59,412 bases of DNA from Coriobacteriia bacterium (GTDB lineage Bacteria > Actinomycetota > Coriobacteriia > Anaerosomatales > Anaerosomataceae): positions 1 to 59,412 of the forward strand of contig JAUSOQ010000015.1 in NCBI GenBank assembly GCA_030655755.1, given 5' to 3'. A model generated the notes under the pieces. The model had not been told where the DNA came from. It made no database searches and worked only from the letters and a program-made list of their open reading frames with translations. Positions 38,873 to 48,243 of the stretch are shown here, in pieces. Position 1 is the stretch's first letter. Every line of letters starts with the position of its first letter. The position numbers were made by a program, and so were the translations under genes.

Positions 38873-40162
38873 ATGCCTGAGAGGATCGATGCTCTACAGT
38901 CGACCGGACGCCTGTTGGATGCAGTCGTCGGCTCGATGAACGACATCATCTTCGTTCTCGATAGGGACTGTCGCTGCTATGGTATCTGGGGAAGGTGGCT
39001 TGCCGAACACGATCTGGCGGCTACCGACTACATCGGCAAGACGTGTGAAGAGGTCTGGGGAGCAGCGGAAGCCGGGTTCTTTGCCGAGGTGAACGCCGAA
39101 GCGTTGAGCGGGCAGACTGTTGTGTTCGAGCGATGGTTCGATATGCCGTGGGGCCCTGTCTACTACCAGACACAGCTGAGTCCGCTCTACGACGACGACT
39201 CCGTCGTCGGCATCTGTGGCATTCGCCGTGATGTCACCGACCTCAAGCAGGCCGAGGATGCGGTGCGTCGCGAGCGCGAGTATGCGCAACGCGTGATCGA
39301 TTCCGCGAACGTCATGATCGTGGGCCTGGACGGTGATGGCATCGTCCGGCTGTTCAACAATGCCGCCGAGGACGTGACCGGCTACAGCCACGAACAGATG
39401 ATCGGCATGAGCTGGTTTAAAGACATCTGCCCGGGCGAGCGTTTTCCCGCAGTACTCGGTGCGTTCCAGAGTCTGTATCAGCGGTCTGAGGATGACTCTC
39501 GCCCGCACACCTTCAGGCGATGCTCGGAGTCGCCGATCCTCACCAGCAGTGGGGAGGAGCGGCTTATCTCGTGGATGGAGAGCGAGATCCCTCAAGCCGA
39601 TCGCCGCATTGACGTCGTGTGCTTCGGTATCGATATAACCGAGAGCCGTCTCCACCAGCATCAACTCGAGCACCTGGCCACGCACGACCCCCTCACGGAT
39701 CTGCCGAATCGGCGCTCGTTCGAGCGCGCGCTCAGTCGAGCGGTCGCGCGCGCTCATCGGGGGACGCATGCGGCTGTACTCTTCATCGATGTCGATGACT
39801 TCAAGCGCTGTAATGACGAGCACGGGCATGCGTTCGGGGATGCCGTGTTGACCGAGATCGCGCGTGTGCTCGAGAAGCGGGTCCGCGAGCCAGACATCGT
39901 CGCACGTCTCGGGGGCGATGAGTTCGCTGCGCTACTCGAGGGCGCGACCGTTACCGAGGCGGCAGTGGTGGCCGAGCGCATGCGTTGCGACGTACAGTCT
40001 ATGGCTGCCCGGCGAGGGGTCGATCTCGACCTCAGCGTGGGCATCATGGGGCTGGACGAAGCGACGGACTACGAACATGCGCTCTTGGGAGCCGACACCG
40101 CGATGTATGCGTCGAAACGTGGTGACGTGGGGGTCATCGTCTACGAACCAGAATCGACCTGA
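38873..40162 (+). CDS. PAS-PAS-GGDEF diguanylate cyclase, soluble
   Basis: The 429-residue protein has two PAS domains (about 15-130 and 135-265) and a C-terminal GGDEF domain (about 270-425). VARLGGDEFA is intact and REPD forms the inhibitory RxxD site. There is no membrane helix. GGGGGTGAGGG precedes ATG 38873. It is the third diguanylate cyclase in the window, and no PilZ or EAL gene is visible here. Confidence 0.9.
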   Translation: MPERIDALQSTGRLLDAVVGSMNDIIFVLDRDCRCYGIWGRWLAEHDLAATDYIGKTCEEVWGAAEAGFFAEVNAEALSGQTVVFERWFDMPWGPVYYQTQLSPLYDDDSVVGICGIRRDVTDLKQAEDAVRREREYAQRVIDSANVMIVGLDGDGIVRLFNNAAEDVTGYSHEQMIGMSWFKDICPGERFPAVLGAFQSLYQRSEDDSRPHTFRRCSESPILTSSGEERLISWMESEIPQADRRIDVVCFGIDITESRLHQHQLEHLATHDPLTDLPNRRSFERALSRAVARAHRGTHAAVLFIDVDDFKRCNDEHGHAFGDAVLTEIARVLEKRVREPDIVARLGGDEFAALLEGATVTEAAVVAERMRCDVQSMAARRGVDLDLSVGIMGLDEATDYEHALLGADTAMYASKRGDVGVIVYEPEST

Positions 40163-40217
40163 CGACCGCAGCGACATCGAGCGGGAGACGCGGTCCGTCG
40201 CACACCAAGGAGGCACG

Positions 40218-41093
40218 ATGGCCGTTAAGTTCATCACAGACAGCACGTCATACCTGCCGCGTGAAACGCGAGCGCGTTACGACATCGGCGTGGTGCCGCT
40301 CAGCGTCACCCTCGACGGTCAGATGTTCGATGATGATGCGCTGGACTACTCGCCCTTCTACAGGGCACTGGCGGCATCCAAGAGTTTCCCGACATCGTCG
40401 CAGCCCGCAGTCAGTCACTTCGTGGACGTGTTCTCCGCCGCCGCGGCAAAAGGCGATCAGGTCGTCGCCGTGTTCATCTCTTCCGAGATGAGCGGTACCT
40501 ATTCCACGGCGCTGCTTGCGCGAGATCTGGTGCATGAGCGCATGCCCGAGGCGGTCATCGAGATCGTCGATTCTCGCTCCAACTGCATGGAGCTGGGTTT
40601 CGCGCTGCTCGCCGGTGTTGAAGCAGCCGAGGCTGGTGCCGACATTCCGGGGATACTCGCGGCCATAGACGCCCGAATCGCACGCACACGTTTCCTGTTC
40701 GTGCCCGACACACTCGAGTATCTCAAGCGGGGTGGCCGTATCGGCGGCGCTTCGGCGCTCATGGGCGCGTTGCTGCAGATCCGACCCATCCTCACTGTCG
40801 TGGATGGCAAGACGGACATCTTTGCGAAGGTGCGAACCAAGAAGCGTGCGTTCACGGAGATCGTGGCCGCGTTCCAACGCGATATCGACACAAAAGGTGG
40901 GCTCGGAGACGTCACGGGTGTTGTGGTGCACCACATCGATGACAGGGCCGAAGGTCTGGTCCTCGCGGAGCTGGTCCAGTCCGTGACCGGACATGAGGTC
41001 GAGGTCATGACGCTCGGCCCGGCGATAGGCACCCACGTGGGTCCTGGCACAGCCGGACTCGTCTACTACACCGCCGAGGAGATGTGCAAGTGA
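40218..41093 (+). CDS. DegV family protein (fatty acid binding)
   Basis: The 291-residue protein belongs to the DegV/FakB fold. KFITDSTSYLPRE at the start, SSEMSGTYSTALLARDL near residue 95, and EYLKRGGRIGGASALMGALL near 172 are the lipid-pocket and headgroup-loop motifs. FakB-type proteins present fatty acids to the FakA kinase. ATG 40218 follows AAGGAGGCACG. No fakA gene lies nearby, so the function is from family only. Confidence 0.9.
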   Translation: MAVKFITDSTSYLPRETRARYDIGVVPLSVTLDGQMFDDDALDYSPFYRALAASKSFPTSSQPAVSHFVDVFSAAAAKGDQVVAVFISSEMSGTYSTALLARDLVHERMPEAVIEIVDSRSNCMELGFALLAGVEAAEAGADIPGILAAIDARIARTRFLFVPDTLEYLKRGGRIGGASALMGALLQIRPILTVVDGKTDIFAKVRTKKRAFTEIVAAFQRDIDTKGGLGDVTGVVVHHIDDRAEGLVLAELVQSVTGHEVEVMTLGPAIGTHVGPGTAGLVYYTAEEMCK

Positions 41094-41163
41094 CGTCTGT
41101 TGCCGATGCCGGGCTGCACACTGGCCCAGGCATGCTTGCGGTCGTCTTCTGGGGAGCCGAGCG

Positions 41164-42123
41164 CTAGGGTACGATCCGCGTTCCCGCCCTGCCTGCGAGC
41201 GCGTCTTCCAGCGCATCCACCGCGCAGATGATCGCGTCGCGTCCGCACGTGCGCGTGAAGTACGCGCAGGCCTCCACCTTGGGTCGGATGCTGCCCTTCG
41301 CCAGCCCGCCGCGCGCGAGTAGTTCGTCGACCTCGGCGACGTTCAGTCGCTTGAGTGCACGCTGCTGCGGGGTACCGTAGTCGGTGAAGACCCGCGCTTC
41401 CTCCATGAGGATCACCAGTGTCTCCGCATCGATCTCGCAGGCGAGCAGTGCCGAGGCCCAGTCCTTGTCGATGACGGCGTCCACGCCCTCCAGCGTCCCG
41501 TCCTCGTGCTCGAGCACCGGCACACCTCCGCCACCCGCCGCGATGACGATGTCGCCCTCTTCGGCGAGTCGCCTGATCGTCTTCGCCTCGATGACCCGGC
41601 GTGGCCGGGGGGAAGCAACGACACGGCGCCACCCACGATCGCCTTCCTCGGCAAACGTCCAGTCCTCCTCCAGAGTCAGGCATGCCGCGCCATCGGCATC
41701 GAAGTAGGGGCCGATGGGTTTGGAGGGCGCCGTGAACGCGGGATCGTCAGCGTCTACGACGCATTGGGTGATGACCGAGACGACCGGCCGGTCCACGCCT
41801 GCGAGCCGCAGTCTGTTATGGAGACTCATCTGCAGCATCAGGCCGATGCCGCCCTCACTGTCGGCGCCTGCGATGTAGAGCGGCATCGGGGGCACGAGGT
41901 CGCGTGCAGCCTCGTTGCGCAGCACGATATTGCCCACGACCGGACCGTTGCCGTGTGTGAGGACGATGCGGTCGCCTGAGCCGGCGAGTACGGCGATGTG
42001 GCGCATCGAAGCGTCGGCGCGTTCGAACTGCGTCTCGATAGTGCCGTCGTCACCACGTCGCAGGATGGCGTTGCCACCGAGCGCGATCACAAGCGTGCGT
42101 GGTATCGCGGGCCCCTCAGCCAT
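41164..42123 (-). CDS. arcC: carbamate kinase
   Basis: The 319-residue amino-acid-kinase-fold enzyme interconverts carbamoyl phosphate/ADP and carbamate/ATP. ALGGNAILRRGD at the start, VLTHGNGPVVGNIVLRNE near 52, and IAAGGGGVPVLEHEDG near 193 are typical. It is annotated as arcC from fold, but no arginine deiminase or ornithine carbamoyltransferase gene is present here. It overlaps by one base, TGATG, with the GTPase-like gene upstream, so the two are coupled. Confidence 0.9.
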   Translation of the reverse strand: MAEGPAIPRTLVIALGGNAILRRGDDGTIETQFERADASMRHIAVLAGSGDRIVLTHGNGPVVGNIVLRNEAARDLVPPMPLYIAGADSEGGIGLMLQMSLHNRLRLAGVDRPVVSVITQCVVDADDPAFTAPSKPIGPYFDADGAACLTLEEDWTFAEEGDRGWRRVVASPRPRRVIEAKTIRRLAEEGDIVIAAGGGGVPVLEHEDGTLEGVDAVIDKDWASALLACEIDAETLVILMEEARVFTDYGTPQQRALKRLNVAEVDELLARGGLAKGSIRPKVEACAYFTRTCGRDAIICAVDALEDALAGRAGTRIVP

Positions 42124-43463
42124 CAGCGATCACCGACAAGCCCCTGCATGCCGAGGAACGCATCGATGATGTCAGCGATACCCGGTTCGCTCGCGTCCTC
42201 GACGCGATAGGTCGCGCGGACACTCGGCTGCTCGATCTTCACGAGGCGAGAGAGGTCGATCGGCGTTCCGATCACGACGACGTCGCAGCCGGTGGCGGCG
42301 ATGGTGGCCTCGAGGTCGGCGAGCTGCTGGGCCGAGTAGCCGACAGCCGGAAGCACCTCGGTGAGGTGCGGGTACGCCTTCAGCGTCGCGGCGATGGCGC
42401 CCACCGCGCTCGGTCTCGGGTCGACGAGTTCGGCGGCGCCGCCGTTTCTGGCGGCTATCACACCCGCGCCGTACGCCATCCCGCCGTGGGTGACGGTGGG
42501 GCCGTCCTCGATGACGAGTACGCGCTTGCCGCGCACTGCGTCCGGGTCCGCCAGCTCGATGAGTGAGTTCATGAGCACCACGATGGCCGAGTGGTTCTGC
42601 TCGGCAGCGGTCTTCTTGAGCTGCTCGACGACTACAGGATCTGCGGTGTTCACCTTGTTGATGACGAGTACGTCGGCGCGCTTGAGGTTGGACTCGCCGG
42701 GATAGTAGAGCAGCTCGTGGCCGGGGCGGTGGGGGTCGAGCGCGACGATCTCGAGGTCTGGTACGTAAAACGGCATGTCGTTGTTGCCGCCGTCCCAGAT
42801 GATGACGTCGGCCTCCTTCTCGGCCTGCCGCAGGATCGACTCGTAGTCGACGCCCGCATATACGACGATGCCGGCCTGCACGAGGTGCTCGTACTCCTCG
42901 CGCTCCTCGATGGTGACGCCGAGACGATCCAGGTCCTCGATCGTCGCGTAGCGCTCCACGCGCATCTTGAGCAGGTCACGGTAGGGCATGGGATGGCGTA
43001 TGTCTACGGCGGTGATGCCGCGGGCGTGCAGGGTCTCGATGACGAGCTTGCTGATCCCGGACTTGCCTACGCCGGTACGCACGGCGCATACGGAGATGAC
43101 GGGTTTGGTGGACTTCACCATGGTCGGTTCGGCGCCCAGCAGCACGAACTCGGCGCCCTCGGCGATCACGGTCGAGGCTTTATGCATGACGTCGACGTGC
43201 GCGATGTCGCTGTAGGCGAACACGACGCGCTTGACGCCACGGTCGCGGATGAGGGTGACGAGCTCGTGCTCGGGGACGATCGGGATACCGTCAGGATAGA
43301 GCGGACCGGCGAGGTCGGGTGGGAAGACGCGCTTGTCGATGCCGGGTATCTGCGTCGCCGTGAACGCCACGATCTCGGTGGCGGGATCATCGCGGTACAC
43401 GAGCTGGAAGTCGTGGAAGTCTCGTCCGGCGGCACCCATGATCACGGTCTTCACACGGTCCAT
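42123..43463 (-). CDS. cyclic 2,3-diphosphoglycerate synthetase-like GTPase
   Basis: The 446-residue protein has an N-terminal Rossmann-type region (KTVIMGAAGRDFHDFQLVYR). A P-loop-like CAVRTGVGKSGISK follows near residue 130, with DVIIWDGGNNDMPFY near 235, VINKVNTADP and IEDGPTVTHGGM further on. It is the family named after archaeal cyclic 2,3-DPG synthetase, which is widespread in mesophiles where its real activity is unclear. GGAAGGAAGAGAC precedes ATG 43463. Its coupling to carbamate kinase suggests a joint step in nitrogen catabolism or acyl-phosphate metabolism. Confidence 0.75.
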   Translation of the reverse strand: MDRVKTVIMGAAGRDFHDFQLVYRDDPATEIVAFTATQIPGIDKRVFPPDLAGPLYPDGIPIVPEHELVTLIRDRGVKRVVFAYSDIAHVDVMHKASTVIAEGAEFVLLGAEPTMVKSTKPVISVCAVRTGVGKSGISKLVIETLHARGITAVDIRHPMPYRDLLKMRVERYATIEDLDRLGVTIEEREEYEHLVQAGIVVYAGVDYESILRQAEKEADVIIWDGGNNDMPFYVPDLEIVALDPHRPGHELLYYPGESNLKRADVLVINKVNTADPVVVEQLKKTAAEQNHSAIVVLMNSLIELADPDAVRGKRVLVIEDGPTVTHGGMAYGAGVIAARNGGAAELVDPRPSAVGAIAATLKAYPHLTEVLPAVGYSAQQLADLEATIAATGCDVVVIGTPIDLSRLVKIEQPSVRATYRVEDASEPGIADIIDAFLGMQGLVGDR

Positions 43464-43485
43464 GTCTCTTCCTTCCGGTCTGGGT

Positions 43486-44253
43486 TCAGAGCTTGTCAGC
43501 CACGTCCGAGGGGAAGCGTGGGTCATCTTCGGGTTCGATACCCGTACCGCAGTCGAAGGTCTCCCAGCCGACACCGTCCGAACGCCAGCGCATGTAGACA
43601 GCGAGCGGGTCGACCGTCACGGTCTTGTGCGACACGACGCAGGAGGCCCACCACTCATGTGTGGCGGTGCGTGCCACCTTAGGCGTACCGGCCTCAAGCA
43701 CGGTGGGCGAGAAGCTCCCTTGCGAAGCGGCTTCGGCCATAGCATGCGTGCGTGCCAGGTCTTCAAGTGTCGTACGCGCTCGAGACCAGTCGACACTGCC
43801 GAGAAGCGCGGAAGACATGCCCGGGAACCATGCGGGCTTGAACTCGGGCGTGCCATCGAATGCGTCTCCCGAGAAGGCGACGACCCAGGTGTCTCCCTTG
43901 CGCGTGAGCGCGAGTACGGTGCGCCAGCCGGTGAGTATCGGTGGCTCCTCGACGTCCATGACGGCCGAGCCGTCCTCGACCTGCAACTGGTGCACGGTGA
44001 GATCGTCAGGGGTGCGCAGGTAGTCTTTGACGACCTGCAGGATGGCGGAGTAGGTCGCGCTGTCGGGTCCGGGGGAGTAGACACCGGCGGGAGCGGACTC
44101 CTCGGCAGGAGCCGTGCTCGTTTCTTCGATCACCGGTGCGGTCGCTTCCACGGAGTGGGTCGTCTCCTCGGGAATCATGGGAGTCTCGTGGCTCTTACAG
44201 CCCGAGAGGCCGATGAGGGCTATGCAGAATGCTATCGCAAATATGCGTTTCAT
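43486..44253 (-). CDS. lipoprotein, unknown function
   Basis: The 255-residue exported protein begins with a lipoprotein signal peptide (IFAIAFCIALIGLSGC, lipobox Leu-Ser-Gly-Cys). A disordered Thr/Glu/Pro-rich linker follows to about residue 60, then a domain of about 190 residues with several tryptophans. ATG 44253 is preferred over 44262 because the CGGGGA site is too close to the first. It is probably attached to the outer leaflet of the membrane. Function is unknown. Confidence 0.75.
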   Translation of the reverse strand: MKRIFAIAFCIALIGLSGCKSHETPMIPEETTHSVEATAPVIEETSTAPAEESAPAGVYSPGPDSATYSAILQVVKDYLRTPDDLTVHQLQVEDGSAVMDVEEPPILTGWRTVLALTRKGDTWVVAFSGDAFDGTPEFKPAWFPGMSSALLGSVDWSRARTTLEDLARTHAMAEAASQGSFSPTVLEAGTPKVARTATHEWWASCVVSHKTVTVDPLAVYMRWRSDGVGWETFDCGTGIEPEDDPRFPSDVADKL

Positions 44254-44347
44254 GTTTCTCATTCCCCGAAAGAGATGCTTTCAGAATACCCCCACGGAAG
44301 CAGGTGTGGCACTATGGCACAACGTGCACGACACAAAGGAGTTCTCG

Positions 44348-44659
44348 ATGGAGGTCGTCGTGGTCATCCTCGCGGGGGTGCTGGGAATGTCTCTCGGCAT
44401 CTGGGGCGGGTTCAAGCTGGGCGAACGGGTTCGAGACGAACGCCCCTGGAGGTTCTGGGCTCTCAATGGCGGGACCGTGATCGTGAGCCTGGTCGCCCTT
44501 CTTCTCGCGGGTTTCAGCCAGCAGCTCTGGATATGGTCGGGCGTCATGGCTACGTTCGCAGGCATGCTCACCGGCCTCAAGTATGGTTACGGCAAGTCTG
44601 TCGGCCTCTGGCGTGTGCACGACCGGCTGATGCATGTCGATAAGACCATGCGCGACTGA
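44348..44659 (+). CDS. small two-helix membrane protein
   Basis: The 103-residue protein has two hydrophobic helices (MEVVVVILAGVLGMSLGIWG and near 40-75) and a C-terminal basic segment. AAAGGA precedes ATG 44348 by seven bases. It is convergent with the methyltransferase gene, leaving two bases between stops. No family is recognised. Confidence 0.6.
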   Translation: MEVVVVILAGVLGMSLGIWGGFKLGERVRDERPWRFWALNGGTVIVSLVALLLAGFSQQLWIWSGVMATFAGMLTGLKYGYGKSVGLWRVHDRLMHVDKTMRD

Positions 44660-44661
44660 TC

Positions 44662-45240
44662 TCAGCCGATCCGACGTCCGACCACGATGTCGTGGCGCGG
44701 CAACACGTCGAGCATGCGCACGTCGCTGAATCCTGCGTCCTCGGCCTGCTGCGCGATGGCGGCGCCACCGACCCGCGCGGCCAGAGGCGGTCCCGGCTTG
44801 CTGTCCTCCAGCCGCCAGTCCACGATGCCCACCACGCCACCGGGGTGCAGTAACCGCTTGGCCTCCCGCAGGACTGAGCCGGCATCCTCGACCTCGTGGT
44901 GCAGGTTGATGCTGTACACGAGATCGGCGATGCCGTTCGGCAGAGGGATGCTCCCGACGTCGGCGTCGACCGGGATCACGATGCCATCCAGCTCCCGCGG
45001 CAGGTGCTCGGCCATCCACTGTAGCATCAGAGGCTCACTGTCCACGGCGTAGATGACTCCGTCGCCAAGAAGCTTCGCGAACTCCACCGAGAAGATGCCG
45101 GTGCCTGCTCCCAGTTCGATCACGGTCTCCGGGTCGGTGACTCCGAATGCGTCCCAGATGCGTTCGGGTATCAGGTCGATGAAGCGTGCGGGGTCGTTGA
45201 GCTTGGGCAGTTTGGCGGGGTCGAACCTGTGCGCGCTCAC
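44662..45240 (-). CDS. class I SAM-dependent methyltransferase
   Basis: The 192-residue protein has motif I VIELGAGTGIFSVEFA near residue 40, an acidic VIYAVDSEPLMLQW strand, and a DLVYSINLHHEVED motif near 105. The pattern is of the ubiE/type 11 group, with substrate unknown. GTG 45240 is chosen because AGAGGAGCACGC lies upstream; the longer frame to 45288 has no site. Confidence 0.82.
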   Translation of the reverse strand: MSAHRFDPAKLPKLNDPARFIDLIPERIWDAFGVTDPETVIELGAGTGIFSVEFAKLLGDGVIYAVDSEPLMLQWMAEHLPRELDGIVIPVDADVGSIPLPNGIADLVYSINLHHEVEDAGSVLREAKRLLHPGGVVGIVDWRLEDSKPGPPLAARVGGAAIAQQAEDAGFSDVRMLDVLPRHDIVVGRRIG

Positions 45241-45305
45241 GCGTGCTCCTCTCGGCAGATATCCTCTTGATTCCCATTTCGGCTTCACGACAGTGCTACC
45301 GCGCC

Positions 45306-45323
45306 TTCACACGGCATTCACAC
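45306..45323 (+). promoter_or_regulatory. direct TTCACAC repeats, candidate response-regulator site
   Basis: TTCACAC occurs at 45306-45312 and again at 45317-45323, giving an 11-base period, one helical turn. Such tandem half-sites are typical of OmpR/PhoB-family regulators. They lie 60-80 bases upstream of the secreted-protein gene at 45384. No regulator gene is nearby. Confidence 0.4.
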
Positions 45324-45383
45324 CTGTTGGCGATACTCATATCAGTAAGCAAGCAATAGTAACTCCAACAGGAGGTGTCACTG

Positions 45384-45917
45384 ATGAAGAAAAGCAAGTC
45401 TCTCGTACTGGTAACAGCGGGACTCGTCGCCGGTCTTGTGCTCGGTAGCGTGAGCCTGGCCAGTGCGGCCCCGGCTGACTACGTGCCCACCAGCGGTGTG
45501 GCGGCCTACGGTCTGCAGCTCGGCCAGTCGCTGCGCGATGCAGGCGGCCGACTGATCGACATCCTGGCCGACCTCACCGGTCTGTCAACGGACGAGATCG
45601 CTGCCGAGCGTGCGGATGGCAAGTCCATCGGAACGATCGCCGAGGAACACGGCGTTGAGTCGAGTGCAGTGGTCGGTGGAGCTCTCTCGCTTCGCGAGAA
45701 GCTGCTGAACGAGCGCGTGGCCGACGGTACGCTCACCCAGGAGCAGGCGGATGCCATGCTCGCGCAGATGACCGAGCGCCTTGGCGAGCGCGTGGACACG
45801 ACAGAAGTCGGTCCTCCCAGCTGGTCCGGCGGTCAGGGCATGAAGGGCCAGGGCACTGGTGGCCAGGGTATGCGTGGTCAGGGTGCAGGCACGGGCGTGT
45901 GTATCGCGACCCAGTAG
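45384..45917 (+). CDS. secreted protein with Gly/Gln/Met-rich C-terminal repeats
   Basis: The 177-residue protein has a signal peptide (KSKSLVLVTAGLVAGLVLG, cleavage near ASAAPA). A helical domain with LRDAGGRLIDILADLTGLS and TIAEEHGVESSAVVGGAL follows, then a C-terminal tail built of short QG repeats with Met and Lys. ATG 45384 follows AGGAGG with eight bases. A strong terminator follows, so it is a monocistronic gene. Function is unknown; DUF2680-like domains are a possible relation. Confidence 0.75.
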   Translation: MKKSKSLVLVTAGLVAGLVLGSVSLASAAPADYVPTSGVAAYGLQLGQSLRDAGGRLIDILADLTGLSTDEIAAERADGKSIGTIAEEHGVESSAVVGGALSLREKLLNERVADGTLTQEQADAMLAQMTERLGERVDTTEVGPPSWSGGQGMKGQGTGGQGMRGQGAGTGVCIATQ

Positions 45918-45939
45918 CTCACCAGGCTTCAAGCGCACA

Positions 45940-45969
45940 GGGAGTCGGTCTTCGGACCGGCTCCCTTTT
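45940..45969 (+). terminator. intrinsic terminator after the secreted-protein gene
   Basis: GGGAGTCGGTC pairs with GACCGGCTCCC around a short TTCG-type loop, with one G-U pair, followed directly by TTTT. Confidence 0.85.
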
Positions 45970-46087
45970 CGTGTGCGTTCGGCTACATCCTCCGTACGTA
46001 CGTTTGCCGCTGCTGGTGTACCATGTGAAAAGGAGTCCAATCGCACCGCTCGCATGCGGTCGCGCTACTACTACAGGAGGCCGAAAC

Positions 46088-46888
46088 ATGGCCGATGAAG
46101 CACATTCACTCGCGGTTCTCGTAGACTTCGAGAATCTCGCGCTCGGTCTGGAGAGGCCCAACGGGCCACGATCGCGCGGAGCCGCAAAATCCACAAAGGC
46201 GCCCGAGAAGGTCGAGGTCAAGCTCATCCTCGAGCGACTCGTGGAGAAGGGTAAGGTCATCGTCAAGCGTGCGTACGCTGACTGGGGCCGTTTCTCGTCG
46301 TACCGCGAGACCATGCACGACGCCGGGGTCCAGATGATGGAGATCCCCGAGCGTGGCATGACCGGCAAGAACCATGCGGACATCCAGCTGTGCGTCGATG
46401 CGATGGACCTGTGCTGGTCCAAGGAACACATCGATACCTTCGTCATCGTCTCGGGAGACAGCGACTTCACGCCGCTGGTCTCCAAACTCAAGGAGAACGG
46501 GAAGACCGTCATCGGTCTGGGCACCAAAGACTCCACGAGCGACCTGCTCGCGGCGAGCTGTGACGAGTTCATCTACTATGAGGACGTCGTGAGGGGCCCC
46601 GGTGCACCGGCCGTCTCGGTCACGGAGATCTCACAGAAGAAGCGCCCCGCGATACAACTGCTCATCGAGTCCATCCAGGCACTGCAGCGCGAGAACAAAG
46701 ACATCATGCACTCATCCATGGTCAAAGACACCATGAAGCGCAAGCAGCCACAGTTCTCCGAGTCGAGTTACGGTTATCGGTCCTTCTCGGAGCTGTTGCA
46801 AGATGCCGAGCGCTCGGGCATCCTCACACTGCGTACCGATCAGCGCTCCGGCACCTGGGTGGTCGTTGGGTTCGCGGAGAAGAAGTGA
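46088..46888 (+). CDS. NYN domain protein with OST-HTH/LOTUS domain
   Basis: The 266-residue protein has a PIN-like NYN nuclease domain (about 1-160): AVLVDFENLALGLE at the start, YADWGRFSSYR near 63, MTGKNHADIQLCVDAMDL near 95 and IVSGDSDFTPLV near 125, with acidic catalytic residues in place. A C-terminal OST-HTH/LOTUS RNA-binding domain covers about 185-260. Such LabA-type proteins are predicted RNA nucleases. ACAGGAGG before ATG 46088 supports the start. Confidence 0.85.
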   Translation: MADEAHSLAVLVDFENLALGLERPNGPRSRGAAKSTKAPEKVEVKLILERLVEKGKVIVKRAYADWGRFSSYRETMHDAGVQMMEIPERGMTGKNHADIQLCVDAMDLCWSKEHIDTFVIVSGDSDFTPLVSKLKENGKTVIGLGTKDSTSDLLAASCDEFIYYEDVVRGPGAPAVSVTEISQKKRPAIQLLIESIQALQRENKDIMHSSMVKDTMKRKQPQFSESSYGYRSFSELLQDAERSGILTLRTDQRSGTWVVVGFAEKK

Positions 46889-46919
46889 TCGTAGCGCACG
46901 AATCGGAGCGTAGGTAACC

Positions 46920-48242
46920 GTGCGCATCGCGTACTTCACCGACTGCTATATGCCGGAGATAAACGGCGTCGTCACGAGCATCGAATCGCACACACGCTTG
47001 CTTGCCGAGCGCGGCCACGAGATCCTCATCATCTGTCCCAAGTACGCCGAGTCCTTCGTCGATGATCGCCCGGGCATCAACGTTGCGCGCTATCGGTCGT
47101 TCAGTTTCATCACCAACAAGGCGACGCGTGTGGCGCTCCCGTCCATGGTCTCACTCGTACAGCGGTTGCGTCGTTTCGATCCCGATATCGTGCACGTCCA
47201 GACGCCGCTTTCTGTGGGTGTCATCGGTCTGCTTGCCACCAAGGTGTTGCGGCTTCCCAACGTGCAGACCTACCACACCTACATCCCGGACTTCATGCAA
47301 TACATCGAACCGGCGCGCATCCTGCGCCTCGACGAACTCTCCGAGCGCGTCACCGACTCCTACGTTTTCGAGCGCTGGATCGAGTCGGGCGTGTGGCGTC
47401 GGATCGTACGCTCACGCGATTTTTTAGAGGAGCATACAGACGAACTACTCGATGAACTCATCGGCATCTCCGTGGAGGTGGCCGAGAAGGTGGCCGAGAA
47501 AGAACAGCACGAGCTCACCACGCGTTTCGCATGGCGCTACACGCGTGCGATCTACAACCGCGCCGACCTCGTCATCACACCATCCTCCACGTTGAAGCGC
47601 GAGCTGCTGCGCCATGGCGTGACCGTGCCGGTCGACTACCTCAGCAACGGGCTGGACCTCAGCCTGGTCGTTCCCAAGGAGTCATGGGAGCCGAGGCGCC
47701 GGATGCTGCACGCGGGGCGTCTGGGTTTTGAGAAGAACGTCGACGTTGTCATAAAGGCGTTCGCACGCATACGTGCCGACATACCGGGATGGGAACTGCA
47801 CATCGCGGGCGACGGACCGGCACGCGAGTCACTCGAGCGTCTGTCCGAACGCCTCGGCATGCAAGATGTAGTACACTTCCTTGGCTTCGTGGACCGCAGT
47901 ACCCTGGCAGCGAGCTATCGTGACTACGACCTGTTCGTGACCGCGAGTACCATCGAGACGCAAGGCATCGTGCTGCTCGAGGCCATGGCTACCGGGCTTC
48001 CGGTGATCGGCGTACGGGCGCTGGCCATTCCCGAACTCGTGCGTGCGGGCCGTAACGGTATCATCGTGCCACCGGGAGACGTGCAGGGCATAGCCGAGGC
48101 GATGCATCGGCTGACCTTCGATGACGCGCTCCGGGAACGATTCGGCCGCACCTCACGCCAGGACGTGGCGCGTCACGATCTTGCCGCAGTGGTCACGCAG
48201 CTTGAGACGCTCTACCAGCAGACGATAGCGGCAAGGGGCTGA
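46920..48242 (+). CDS. glycosyltransferase family 4
   Basis: The 440-residue GT-B enzyme has an N-terminal acceptor domain starting MRIAYFTDCYMPEINGVVTS and a C-terminal donor domain with HAGRLGFEKNVD near 262 and the ETQGIVLLEAMATGLPVIG loop near 346, in which ExxGxxxxE is intact. It resembles diacylglycerol glucosyl- or mannosyltransferases of Gram-positive bacteria. GTG 46920 is used. It lies just before rlmKL; a membrane glycolipid product is inferred. Confidence 0.82.
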   Translation: MRIAYFTDCYMPEINGVVTSIESHTRLLAERGHEILIICPKYAESFVDDRPGINVARYRSFSFITNKATRVALPSMVSLVQRLRRFDPDIVHVQTPLSVGVIGLLATKVLRLPNVQTYHTYIPDFMQYIEPARILRLDELSERVTDSYVFERWIESGVWRRIVRSRDFLEEHTDELLDELIGISVEVAEKVAEKEQHELTTRFAWRYTRAIYNRADLVITPSSTLKRELLRHGVTVPVDYLSNGLDLSLVVPKESWEPRRRMLHAGRLGFEKNVDVVIKAFARIRADIPGWELHIAGDGPARESLERLSERLGMQDVVHFLGFVDRSTLAASYRDYDLFVTASTIETQGIVLLEAMATGLPVIGVRALAIPELVRAGRNGIIVPPGDVQGIAEAMHRLTFDDALRERFGRTSRQDVARHDLAAVVTQLETLYQQTIAARG

Positions 48243-48243
48243 C

